Below are positions 1-5,512 of a stretch of DNA of 5,512 nucleotides, piece by piece; the first letter of the stretch is position 1, and each line of letters begins with the position of its first letter. The notes under the pieces are model-generated. The model had not been told where the DNA came from, made no database searches, and was given only the letters and a program-made list of their open reading frames with translations. The translations under genes were made by a program, and so were the position numbers. The DNA comes from Alphaproteobacteria bacterium MarineAlpha9_Bin7 (GTDB taxonomy: Bacteria > Pseudomonadota > Alphaproteobacteria > UBA7887): positions 1 through 5,512 of the forward strand of contig PTKD01000133.1 in NCBI GenBank assembly GCA_002938115.1, written 5' to 3'.

Positions 1-486
1 GTTGAAATGCCTCTAGTCGTTGCGGGGATTGCTTTTTCAACGATGCAGACAACTGGCATGGCGACCCGAGTATTCCTCGGCTGGTTAAGCGATCACTTTA
101 TATCTACCGTACGACTGTTGGGCATAATAGGAGTTTTGATAGCTATCACACTCAGCATAATGGCATTTATCAATCCTGCCTGGTCCACCAGTGCGATTTT
201 CCTATTTGCAGCACTTGCGGGGGTATTTGTTACCGGCTGGTCCGGGGTGTATTTGGCGGAAATAGCACGTACTGTCCCCCACGATCAGGTGGCTGTTGCT
301 ACTGGGGGAACCGTATTTTTCAGTTTTCTTGGAGCAGTCGTTGGACCAAGCTTATTAAGCCTTATAATCGCAACAACAGATAGCTTCAGCCCTGCTTTCC
401 TTGTCATGGCCGCTTCTGCGGGACTGGTGGGCGCATTGGTATTGATAACCCATCGGCGCACTGTAACAAACGTCCTAGATAACTGA
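1..486 (+). CDS. MFS transporter, C-terminal part (5' end outside window)
   Basis: This is the end of an inner-membrane major facilitator superfamily transporter. The reading frame is open from base 1 (it reads V-E before the first Met at base 7) and stops with TGA at 484-486, so the true start lies to the left. Counting from the Met at base 7, the loop 'LGWLSDHF' (residues 24-31) matches the MFS motif A-like loop of the second half (the G-x-x-x-D signature). Hydrophobic segments follow at about 34-54, 61-79, 99-122 and 128-147, with a partial one at 3-14, which fits the last five membrane helices of a 12-helix protein. The stretch 'GWSGVYLAEIAR' (78-88) and the Gly-rich 'ATGGTVFF' resemble MFS carriers of anions or organic acids seen in proteobacteria; that comparison is from memory. 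The protein ends with a short cytoplasmic tail containing HRR. The substrate is unknown. It converges on the cupin gene. The family call is firm, the subfamily is not. Confidence 0.85.
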   Translation, partial: VEMPLVVAGIAFSTMQTTGMATRVFLGWLSDHFISTVRLLGIIGVLIAITLSIMAFINPAWSTSAIFLFAALAGVFVTGWSGVYLAEIARTVPHDQVAVATGGTVFFSFLGAVVGPSLLSLIIATTDSFSPAFLVMAASAGLVGALVLITHRRTVTNVLDN

Positions 487-494
487 TTTTCCAC

Positions 495-511
495 AAGGAT
501 CAATCATCCTT
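495..511. other. Small hairpin just after the MFS stop codon
   Basis: AAGGAT (495-500) and ATCCTT (506-511) form a perfect 6-bp stem with a 5-base loop, nine bases after the MFS stop. It is AT-rich and no T-run follows on either strand, so it is at best a weak transcription end or an mRNA 3' stabiliser. It is listed because it sits in a convergent gap where a terminator is expected. Confidence 0.3.
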
Positions 512-522
512 CACTCACGGGA

Positions 523-544
523 TTTGCCAAAATTGCAAGGCAAA
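523..544. other. Second hairpin in the convergent gap
   Basis: TTTGCC (523-528) and GGCAAA (539-544) can pair as a 6-bp stem with a 10-base loop. An alternative pairing is TTGC (524-527) with GCAA (535-538). On the minus strand it lies 20 bases past the cupin stop and on the plus strand 36 bases past the MFS stop. A run of Ts is absent on both sides, so an intrinsic terminator is not supported; it could slow polymerase from either direction. Confidence 0.3.
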
Positions 545-564
545 CGGGGCGGGAACTGCTTCTA

Positions 565-1500
565 TCACGAGTAACTAAAACCCATTGTCCGGCAATGGTA
601 ATACAGACCGCCATCTTGAACGATAAGCCAATTTGCTTGCTCCGTACCACCGTTATGGTGCGAATGAACACTCTCAGGAGGCGTAATTATAGTGGCCCAT
701 GGCTCCCAATTTTTTTGGATTCCATCAACCATCGAGTAACACTGGGGAGCATCAACGACCAACGACACAGCCACCGAGTTATGGCGATGAGGTGGTTGTG
801 CGCCACCTGGAGGCAATTGATTCATTGCAAGAGTAAGTGACGGAGAAATATTGCGTGTCTCTTCCAGGTTTGCTGTTGATAGTACTACAGCGAGGCCTGC
901 CGACGCGCGATCATTGAGTTTTGCATCTGCAATCTGAAGTTCACGTTGGATCTCACCAGCCGGGAAATGGGCCGGTTCAACCAGTGCCAAACTGAGGTCA
1001 GGCGGAGTCAAACGTTCGAATGCAAGTTGTGGTGCATTCGTAACCACCCAGAGAATGCTATCTTTGTTTCCACTAACATGCGAGATGGGAACACCTCCAG
1101 GCAGACAAAACACGTCTCCCTCAGTCCATTCGATAGTATCATCGCCTTGCACGCTCCTCCCCGTACCCTTAATCACATAACCGAACACTGTAGACGCGCA
1201 CGGGGTATGCGTTAATGTTTTCCCAGACTGAATACGCGCATAAGACGCAAGCACCAATGGTGTTGTCGCGGGAAAGGGAAGATTCATTGCAGCACTTTGA
1301 TCAAGCGGAATCAGCTCGGTTCCAGTATCCGCATCAAAAGCTCGATCACGCTCTATTAGAAAACTATGACCCGGTACAGGAGAAAGTGTAATATTGAACG
1401 CATTTTCAGAATCGAAATATCGCGCACGCTGCGTGTACACGGTACCACCATTTGCCACCTGCCTCATCGGTGTTTTTCTATTTAGTGCAGTTTGCGCCAC
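565..1500 (-). CDS. Two-cupin protein, gentisate 1,2-dioxygenase-like ring-cleavage family
   Basis: This 311-residue soluble protein has two cupin folds. Cupin 1 spans about residues 88-155: 'HTPCASTVFGYVIKGTG' (98-114), then 'EWTEGDVFCLPGG' (124-136). It has only H98 and H141 as possible metal ligands. Cupin 2 spans about 225-295: 'PPHRHNSVAVSLVV' (236-249), 'VDG' (258-260), 'ITPPESVHSHHNGG' (272-285). H238, H240 and H279 have the spacing of the His-x-His...His ferrous-iron site that I recall for gentisate/salicylate dioxygenases. Those enzymes open hydroxylated aromatic rings with O2 between adjacent ring carbons. The protein is somewhat shorter than classical gentisate dioxygenases (about 340-380 residues). 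The start is GTG at 1500-1498, with AAAAGGA (1515-1509) 8 bases upstream; the frame is closed by TAA at 1539-1537 and has no ATG between. The next in-frame ATG is codon 12 without a good ribosome site. It is divergent from the MHS transporter. The family is well supported; the substrate is unknown, and a non-aromatic substrate or an isomerase/decarboxylase role is possible. Confidence 0.85.
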   Translation of the reverse strand: MAQTALNRKTPMRQVANGGTVYTQRARYFDSENAFNITLSPVPGHSFLIERDRAFDADTGTELIPLDQSAAMNLPFPATTPLVLASYARIQSGKTLTHTPCASTVFGYVIKGTGRSVQGDDTIEWTEGDVFCLPGGVPISHVSGNKDSILWVVTNAPQLAFERLTPPDLSLALVEPAHFPAGEIQRELQIADAKLNDRASAGLAVVLSTANLEETRNISPSLTLAMNQLPPGGAQPPHRHNSVAVSLVVDAPQCYSMVDGIQKNWEPWATIITPPESVHSHHNGGTEQANWLIVQDGGLYYHCRTMGFSYS

Positions 1501-1508
1501 GTGGAAAA

Positions 1509-1515
1509 TCCTTTT
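1509..1515 (-). promoter_or_regulatory. Ribosome binding site deciding the GTG start of the cupin gene
   Basis: Read on the minus strand the sequence is AAAAGGA, followed by 8 bases and then GTG. The match and spacing support GTG at 1500 over the internal ATG at codon 12. Confidence 0.65.
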
Positions 1516-1518
1516 GTT

Positions 1519-1550
1519 ACATATTGAACTTATATGTTACCGCTAAACAT
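1519..1550. repeat. Two overlapping inverted repeats with the same 7-base spacer
   Basis: ACATAT (1519-1524) is mirrored by ATATGT (1532-1537), and ATGTT (1534-1538) by AACAT (1546-1550). Each pair is separated by 7 bases and the two share bases 1534-1537. They lie 19-50 bases upstream of the cupin start codon, where a repressor or activator site would overlap the leftward promoter. The short arms in AT-rich DNA could arise by chance. Confidence 0.4.
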
Positions 1551-1685
1551 GAGTTTGAAACAAAATATTAGCATGAAACTCTTTTGCTTAAACGTATAGA
1601 ATTTCCCTTTCCCAACACCTGGAAACTACTTGGTCAGGAGACTATCTAGCTGGATCATTGGGAAGTTAAATGGGTATGAAAGCCT

Positions 1686-1691
1686 AAGGGA
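1686..1691 (+). promoter_or_regulatory. Ribosome binding site of the MHS transporter gene
   Basis: AAGGGA lies 9 bases before the ATG at 1701. An in-frame TGA at 1677-1679 closes the frame, leaving this ATG as the only plausible start. Confidence 0.6.
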
Positions 1692-1700
1692 CCTGCATTC

Positions 1701-2969
1701 ATGGCATGTGGAAGAAAAATTAGTGGCCGACGCGCAGTTGTTGCGGCCGTTCTGGGTAATACCCTTGAATGGTATGATTTTGCCGTATACGGCTTTATGG
1801 CGACAATTCTTGCTGGTCATTTCTTTCCAGCTGACGATGAAGTGACATCCCTTTTGGCCACCTTTGCGGCATTCGGGGTCGGCTTTGCGGCACGTCCACT
1901 TGGGGCTTTTCTCATCGGTCGCCTGGCTGACCGTAAGGGCCGCAAATTTTCCCTTATGATCACAATTCAATTGATGGCACTCGGTACCGTCATCATTGGA
2001 CTTACTCCTACATATGAAACCATTGGACTCGTGGCACCACTTCTGATCGTGCTAGCGCGCCTTATCCAAGGATTTTCAGCTGGCGGTGAATGGGGCGGAT
2101 CAACCGCGTTCATTGTGGAATGGGCGGGAGAGAATCGCCGCGGACTTACCGGCAGCTTGCAACAAATAAGTGTTGCAGCTGGGCTTTTGCTGGGGTCCGG
2201 TTGTGCAGCACTCCTGAGCACCATCCTGGAGGAAGATATTCTTACAACATGGGGATGGAGAGTTCCGTTTCTTCTGGGCGGCTTGATAGGGCTGGTTGGC
2301 ATTTATATACGGCGCAGCGTCGACGAGACGCCTGCTTTTCAACAGTCCATCGCGACCAAACACAGGGACACCGATCTACGAAAAAATTCAATTGAGCCAG
2401 CCGCACACGCCTTTGGATTCACCATCCACTGGACTGTCTCGTATTATATATTTTTAGCCTACATGCCCACGTTTGCGATTCGTCATCTCGGGCTTGATAG
2501 ATCAGTAGCCTTGTGGTCCAACACCGTAGGACTTTTAGCGCTGATGGTGGTCGCTCCAATTGCTGGCTATTGGTCAGACAAAATCGGGAGAAAACCTCTG
2601 CTTCTCGCTTCCTGTCTTACAATCGGAATTCTTGTATACCCAGTCCTCAATTATTTGCTAACGAACCCCTCGGTCGCAGCAATCATTTGTGCCCAAGTGC
2701 TGTTTGGATCCCTAATTGCGCTGTACTCTGGACCAGGACCCGCAGCGATATCTGAGATTTTTCAAACTTCATATCGTGCGACCGGAATGTCAGTAGGGTA
2801 TAGCTTAGCCGTCGCTGTTTTTGGAGGATTTGCACCGTTTATCGCCACCTGGCTAATTGAAATCACCGGGTCACCGATCTCTCCTGCATATTATGTTTTA
2901 CTCGCGGCCCTCGTTACAGCACTGGTTATCCTACGTTTGCCGGAAAGTGCACACCGACCTTTGAAATGA
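1701..2969 (+). CDS. MFS transporter, metabolite:H+ symporter (MHS) type
   Basis: This complete 422-residue inner-membrane carrier has the length and motifs of the MHS branch of the major facilitator superfamily (relatives of KgtP, ShiA and ProP), which use the proton gradient to import organic acids and related polar metabolites. Visible signatures are 'GNTLEWYDF' in helix 1 (19-27), the motif A loop 'GRLADRKGRK' between helices 2 and 3 (73-82), 'RLIQGFSAGGEWGG' in helix 4 (120-133), and the second motif A copy 'GYWSDKIGRKP' between helices 8 and 9 (289-299). The central cytoplasmic loop at about 204-235 is polar (RRSVDETPAF, then KHRDTDLRK), separating six helices on each side. It is divergent from the cupin gene and followed, after 236 bases, by the flavin monooxygenase gene in the same direction. 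The context suggests it imports the substrate, or an intermediate, of the neighbouring enzymes; the actual substrate cannot be read from sequence. Confidence 0.93.
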   Translation: MACGRKISGRRAVVAAVLGNTLEWYDFAVYGFMATILAGHFFPADDEVTSLLATFAAFGVGFAARPLGAFLIGRLADRKGRKFSLMITIQLMALGTVIIGLTPTYETIGLVAPLLIVLARLIQGFSAGGEWGGSTAFIVEWAGENRRGLTGSLQQISVAAGLLLGSGCAALLSTILEEDILTTWGWRVPFLLGGLIGLVGIYIRRSVDETPAFQQSIATKHRDTDLRKNSIEPAAHAFGFTIHWTVSYYIFLAYMPTFAIRHLGLDRSVALWSNTVGLLALMVVAPIAGYWSDKIGRKPLLLASCLTIGILVYPVLNYLLTNPSVAAIICAQVLFGSLIALYSGPGPAAISEIFQTSYRATGMSVGYSLAVAVFGGFAPFIATWLIEITGSPISPAYYVLLAALVTALVILRLPESAHRPLK

Positions 2970-3205
2970 ACGATATATAGGGCCCGATCATCGCTCTAGG
3001 CCGTACAAACTGTGCCAAAAACGATCAATGAGAGATAAGAGCCAAAACATTGCTACCCAACACCCTGAAACAGGATTACGCTGTTCCCACTTTATCTTTG
3101 CAAAACACTTGGTTCCCAAAGTATTACAATCACTCGTCAACTCATCGTCAAAGTTGAAAAAAAATACTAAATTCCTAATGCAATGATACAAAGTGAGATT
3201 TAACG
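2970..3205 (+). promoter_or_regulatory. Intergenic region upstream of the flavin monooxygenase gene, probable promoter/operator
   Basis: This 236-base gap is too long for simple operon spacing, and no convincing gene is seen in it. It contains AACAG-N7-CTGTT (3069-3085), an imperfect inverted repeat around TTGG-TTC-CCAA (3109-3119, extending to 3107-3122 with one bulged A), and the direct repeat TCGTCAA at 3134-3140 and 3145-3151, 11 bases apart. TTGAAA at 3154-3159 could be a -35 element with TAATGC (3176-3181) as a poor -10 after a 16-base spacer. GGGCCC and GGCC near 2980-3002 do not make a clear terminator for the transporter. The monooxygenase gene may therefore have its own regulated promoter, or be read partly from the transporter promoter. 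Confidence 0.4.
3134..3151 (+). repeat. 11-base-phased direct repeat TCGTCAA
   Basis: TCGTCAA occurs at 3134-3140 and again at 3145-3151, one helical turn apart, just before the AT-rich promoter-like stretch of the monooxygenase gene. Two binding sites on the same face of the DNA would fit an activator or response regulator. The repeat is short, so chance is a real alternative. Confidence 0.35.
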
Positions 3206-4471
3206 ATGCGATTTGGAGTCTTTTACGAACTGCAACTTCCGCGACCATGGAACGAAGGCGATGAACACCGCCTATTTCATGAGGCGCTAGAGCAAATCGT
3301 ATTGGCAGATCGTTTGGGGTTCGATTTTGCCTGGGAGGTCGAACACCATTTTCTCGACGAATATTCACATTCCTCTGCCCCAGAAGTTTTTTTAGCCGCT
3401 GCTGCTAGCCTAACCAAGACAATTCGCCTGGGTCATGGCATCCGACAAGTGATCCCAAATTACAACCATCCAGCCCGAACAGCTGAAGGACTGGCAACGT
3501 TAGATTTACTATCCAACGGAAGGGTAGAATTTGGCATCGGGGAAGGGGCAACACGTTTAGAACTTCACGCATTCAACATTCCTGCAAGGGAAAAACGGGC
3601 AATGGCGCTTGAGGCCACCGAGCAAATTTGCAATATGATGGTCCTGACCCCCTACCCTGGCTTCGACGGCAATAGTTTTTCTATGCCCTGCCGCAATGTA
3701 CTTCCAAAGCCATTGCAAAAGCCGCACCCACCACTTTGGATGGCATGCACCAATCGAGATACAATCAAAGTAGCAGCACGCAACGGAATTGGCGCACTTG
3801 CTTTTAATTTCATTGATCCGGAAGAAGCTCAAACCTGGTCCAATAGTTACTACGAAATCATAAAAAGCGAGGAATGTATCCCTTTGGGATGGTCTGTTAA
3901 TGCAAATCTAGCAATGGTATCTGCGTTTTCTATGCACGAAGACCGCACCGAAGCAATTCGCCGGGGCCAAGATAATTTTGAGTTCTTTAGGTATTCGCAA
4001 CAAAAACTAGTCGCCGAGGACTTTGTTCCTGGGTGTAGCAATATGTGGGAAGAATTTCTTGAGGCACGTGGAGATGCTTCAGACCAATTGGCGCAGGCAG
4101 CCCTCGCGCATTCCGAGTTTGATGGAGCCGGTATTGGTACTCCGAATGACATGAGGCGCCATTTGAAAGATTTGCAGGCAGCTGGAGTTGATCAAGTAAT
4201 CTTTCTGCAGCAAGCGGGTCGCAATACGCATAAAAATATTTGCGAATCATTGGAACTGTTCGCGGAAACTGTAATGCCTGAGTTCCATCAAGATGCTGAA
4301 AAGCGCGAAAACCAAAAAGCTGAAGAATTGGCTCCATATATCAAGGCCGCATTGGCCAGAAAAGAATTCATGCAACCACTTTCACCCTCCGAAATACCTG
4401 TCGTTAAAGCGTCAGTTAAATCTGCAAAAGTTGGTGCGTTGGGAAATCGGGCCGCAGCTAGTGGTAGCTAA
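3206..4471 (+). CDS. LLM-class (luciferase-like) flavin-dependent monooxygenase
   Basis: This complete 421-residue cytoplasmic enzyme belongs to the bacterial luciferase family, which uses reduced flavin (usually FMNH2 from a separate reductase, sometimes F420) and O2 to oxidise a substrate. The N-terminus 'MRFGVFYELQ' is the first beta strand of the TIM barrel. 'WEVEHHF' (43-49) matches 'WLLEHHF' of LuxA, including the two adjacent histidines (47, 48) at the active site. 'NGRVEFGIGEG' (104-114) matches 'KGRFRFGICRG', and 'PHPPLWMAC' (173-181) and 'GTPNDMRRHL' (311-320) match the later barrel strands. The core ends at 'ETVMPEF' (354-360), as LuxA does ('DVMPFL'). About 60 further residues, charged then Ala/Ser/Lys-rich, are an extra tail. 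The ATG at 3206 is fixed by an in-frame TGA at 3194-3196, and AAGTGAG (3191-3197) is a moderate ribosome site. No flavin reductase gene is in the window. The family is certain; the substrate is unknown, and terpenoid, ketone or aromatic oxidation are all possible. Confidence 0.93.
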   Translation: MRFGVFYELQLPRPWNEGDEHRLFHEALEQIVLADRLGFDFAWEVEHHFLDEYSHSSAPEVFLAAAASLTKTIRLGHGIRQVIPNYNHPARTAEGLATLDLLSNGRVEFGIGEGATRLELHAFNIPAREKRAMALEATEQICNMMVLTPYPGFDGNSFSMPCRNVLPKPLQKPHPPLWMACTNRDTIKVAARNGIGALAFNFIDPEEAQTWSNSYYEIIKSEECIPLGWSVNANLAMVSAFSMHEDRTEAIRRGQDNFEFFRYSQQKLVAEDFVPGCSNMWEEFLEARGDASDQLAQAALAHSEFDGAGIGTPNDMRRHLKDLQAAGVDQVIFLQQAGRNTHKNICESLELFAETVMPEFHQDAEKRENQKAEELAPYIKAALARKEFMQPLSPSEIPVVKASVKSAKVGALGNRAAASGS

Positions 4472-4473
4472 CG

Positions 4474-4496
4474 GGCCTGGCACCAGGCCTTTCTAT
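4474..4496 (+). terminator. Rho-independent terminator after the flavin monooxygenase gene
   Basis: GGCCTG (4474-4479) pairs with CAGGCC (4484-4489) around a GCAC loop. The palindrome is in fact perfect over 7 bp each side, but the innermost pair would leave only a 2-base loop. TTTCTAT follows directly, and the structure begins 2 bases after the TAA stop. The T-run is short and interrupted, so termination may be incomplete. On the minus strand the same stem is followed by CGTTAG with no T-run, so it should act mainly for the rightward transcript. Confidence 0.7.
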
Positions 4497-4557
4497 CACA
4501 AATTAGAGGATGCACGGCTTCCCGACGTACGTACAAAATGCAAATTCCAGCCCTCAG
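4497..4557. other. Rest of the convergent gap before the FAD-dehydrogenase stop
   Basis: Between the terminator and the stop codon of the leftward gene there is no gene, no clear hairpin and no T-run that would end the leftward transcript. The only notable piece is the self-complementary ACGTACGT at 4526-4533. The leftward gene may be terminated inside or beyond the monooxygenase region, or by Rho. Confidence 0.4.
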
Positions 4558-5512
4558 TCATCTGCACTTGGAACGAGCAACCATATCCATTGCAGCCAGA
4601 TAACCAAACGTTATAGCAGGTCCAAGCGTGATCCCGGGACCAGGGTAACTTCCTTCCATCACGGACCGTGCATCTGCCCCACAAGCATACAGACCAGATA
4701 TTGGTGTTCCCTCTACGTCAAGGACACGCGAAAGGGAATCTGTTGCAAGCCCCGCTGCTGAACTCAAGTCACCAATCTCTATTTTGACGGCAAAGAACGG
4801 GGAACATTCAATGGGTGCCACGCACGGGTTGGGCTCAACTTCTGGATCCCCGAGGAAGCGTTGATAAACATTACAACCGCGGCCGAACATCGGATCTTCA
4901 CCCTTTTCGGCAAACTGGTTGTATCGCCGAATCGTCTCAGCGAAAGCATAAACTGGCAAAGCCAGTTTTTCTCCAAGCTCAGCAATACTGGATGCCTCAA
5001 CCAGGTATCCCTGTGATGTTAGAAAACGGCGGTTGATGCGCATCGGTTTCAAAGCTCCCAGGCCATATTTCCAAACGAAATTTGAATCTGCGATTAAATA
5101 GGCAAAAGCTTTTACACTGTTTTCTTGATCGTGATGGGATAAGAGTGCGCGCCCAAACTCATGGTAAGAGACCGATTCATTAACGAAACGCTCACCTTTC
5201 CAATCCACAGCGACGAGACCGGGTTTAGCTCGGTCTAAGACTGTATGTGGAAACACGGCCGAACTACCATCTGCTCGGATGTACTGAGATACCGGTGTCA
5301 AAAATGCGTTCTCCAAGCTTGCTGAAGCAAAGGATCCTCCGACCAATTTTGCCAACCGCGCACCATCGCCTGTAGCCCCGGAAAACGTTGCGCTACTATC
5401 CGACATTGTGGACGGCAATAGTTCGCGACGTCGCACTCGATCATGGGTGAACCCACCCGTCGCCAGCACTACCCCGATCCGGGTTGTCATTGACGACCCA
5501 TCCATTAACTCG
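4558..5512 (-). CDS. FAD-dependent dehydrogenase, 3-ketosteroid delta-1-dehydrogenase-like, C-terminal part
   Basis: The frame stays open to the right edge (Glu-Leu precede the Met at 5505), so the N-terminal part with the FAD-binding GxGxxG is outside. The 315 residues counted from that Met are the C-terminal part of a family whose members are usually 500-580 residues long. 'RIGVVLATGGF' (9-19) is the second dinucleotide-fold strand before the substrate domain. 'DWKGERFVNES' (101-111), 'AETIRRYNQFAEKGEDPMFGRG' (189-210) and 'PFFAVKIEIGDLSSAAGLATD' (236-256) are typical of FAD_binding_2 enzymes of the fumarate reductase/ketosteroid dehydrogenase group. 'GLYACGADARSVMEGSYPGPGITLGPAITFGYLAA' covers 271-305. 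Y287 and G291 in 'YPGPG' match in spacing the catalytic Tyr/Gly pair that I recall for delta-1-dehydrogenase (Tyr487/Gly491). These enzymes remove two hydrogens next to a ketone to make a C=C bond, passing electrons to a quinone or other acceptor. A fumarate reductase-like role on another acid cannot be excluded. Confidence 0.88.
   Translation of the reverse strand, partial: ELMDGSSMTTRIGVVLATGGFTHDRVRRRELLPSTMSDSSATFSGATGDGARLAKLVGGSFASASLENAFLTPVSQYIRADGSSAVFPHTVLDRAKPGLVAVDWKGERFVNESVSYHEFGRALLSHHDQENSVKAFAYLIADSNFVWKYGLGALKPMRINRRFLTSQGYLVEASSIAELGEKLALPVYAFAETIRRYNQFAEKGEDPMFGRGCNVYQRFLGDPEVEPNPCVAPIECSPFFAVKIEIGDLSSAAGLATDSLSRVLDVEGTPISGLYACGADARSVMEGSYPGPGITLGPAITFGYLAAMDMVARSKCR

Larger units (their letters stand above)
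1501..1700. promoter_or_regulatory. Divergent promoter/operator region between cupin and MHS transporter genes
   Basis: This 200-base AT-rich spacer must drive the cupin gene leftward and the transporter rightward. It contains three inverted repeats: ACATAT-N7-ATATGT (1519-1537), ATGTT-N7-AACAT (1534-1550), which overlaps the first, and GAGTTT-N19-AAACTC (1551-1581). GTTAC also occurs as a direct repeat at 1516-1520 and 1536-1540. Possible promoter pieces are TATAGA at 1595-1600 (plus strand, no good -35 partner) and TTGTTT...TAACAT with an 18-base spacer on the minus strand; both are weak matches. The arrangement suits a shared operator for one regulator controlling both genes, but no regulator gene is in the window, so this is inference. 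Confidence 0.5.

Noticed and set aside
595..1215. Two plus-strand frames (595-840 and 946-1215) antisense to the cupin gene
   Set aside because: They lie within a well-supported cupin gene, show no family resemblance and have no convincing ribosome sites.
1626..2363. Minus-strand frames across the start of the MHS gene (1626-1970, 1967-2302, 2100-2363)
   Set aside because: Their translations are rich in Cys, Arg and Pro without any recognisable motif, while the plus strand encodes a clear transporter.
2978..3003. GGGCCC...GGCC as a terminator for the MHS transporter
   Set aside because: The pairings are short and self-complementary, the possible stem is poor and no T-run follows.
2988..3368. 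Minus-strand frame of 126 residues crossing the transporter-monooxygenase gap
   Set aside because: It overlaps the first 160 bases of the monooxygenase, where its sequence is just the complement of conserved codons. The remainder shows no domain, so I treat the gap as non-coding, although a small leftward gene cannot be fully excluded.
3557..4337. Minus-strand frames antisense to the monooxygenase
   Set aside because: They are shadows of a conserved luciferase-like gene, with no motif of their own.
4293..4761. Plus- and minus-strand short frames around the convergent gap (4293-4616, 4496-4684, 4510-4761)
   Set aside because: They run through the terminator hairpin and the coding end of the FAD enzyme, and their sequences look random.
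5503..5505. ATG at 5505-5503 as the real start of the FAD enzyme
   Set aside because: The frame continues upstream to the window edge, and the family needs an N-terminal FAD-binding segment that would lie before this Met.

Overview
The window looks like a bacterial, probably proteobacterial, catabolic (accessory) region. The base composition is roughly balanced. Genes are close together but face both ways, Shine-Dalgarno sites precede the complete genes, and the transporter and oxidoreductase families are those common in soil and environmental proteobacteria such as Burkholderiales. The taxonomic guess rests on gene style and family resemblance only. No RNA gene, CRISPR array, insertion sequence or phage gene is visible.

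Layout: (1) 1-486, plus strand: the C-terminal third of an MFS transporter whose start lies left of the window. (2) 487-564: a short convergent gap with two small hairpins. (3) 565-1500, minus strand: a complete two-cupin protein of the gentisate/hydroxynaphthoate ring-cleaving dioxygenase type, starting with GTG. (4) 1501-1700: a divergent control region with overlapping inverted repeats. (5) 1701-2969, plus strand: a complete 12-segment MFS transporter of the metabolite:H+ symporter type. (6) 2970-3205: a 236-base gap that probably holds a promoter or operator for the next gene. (7) 3206-4471, plus strand: a complete luciferase-like (LLM) flavin-dependent monooxygenase with an extra C-terminal tail. 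(8) 4474-4496: a GC-rich hairpin followed by a short T-run, a likely terminator. (9) 4558-5512, minus strand: the C-terminal part of an FAD-dependent dehydrogenase resembling 3-ketosteroid delta-1-dehydrogenases, running off the right edge.

Working together (inference): two different transporters would bring in an organic acid or related small molecule. An FAD enzyme that can introduce a ring double bond, a flavin monooxygenase that can hydroxylate or insert oxygen, and an iron cupin that can open an oxygenated ring together read like a set of steps for breaking down a cyclic compound. The substrate cannot be named from the sequence, and no transcriptional regulator lies inside the window. 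The most interesting points are that the cupin protein carries its probable iron-binding histidine triad in the second cupin rather than the first as in classical gentisate dioxygenase, and the possibly undescribed combination of these three oxidoreductase families.
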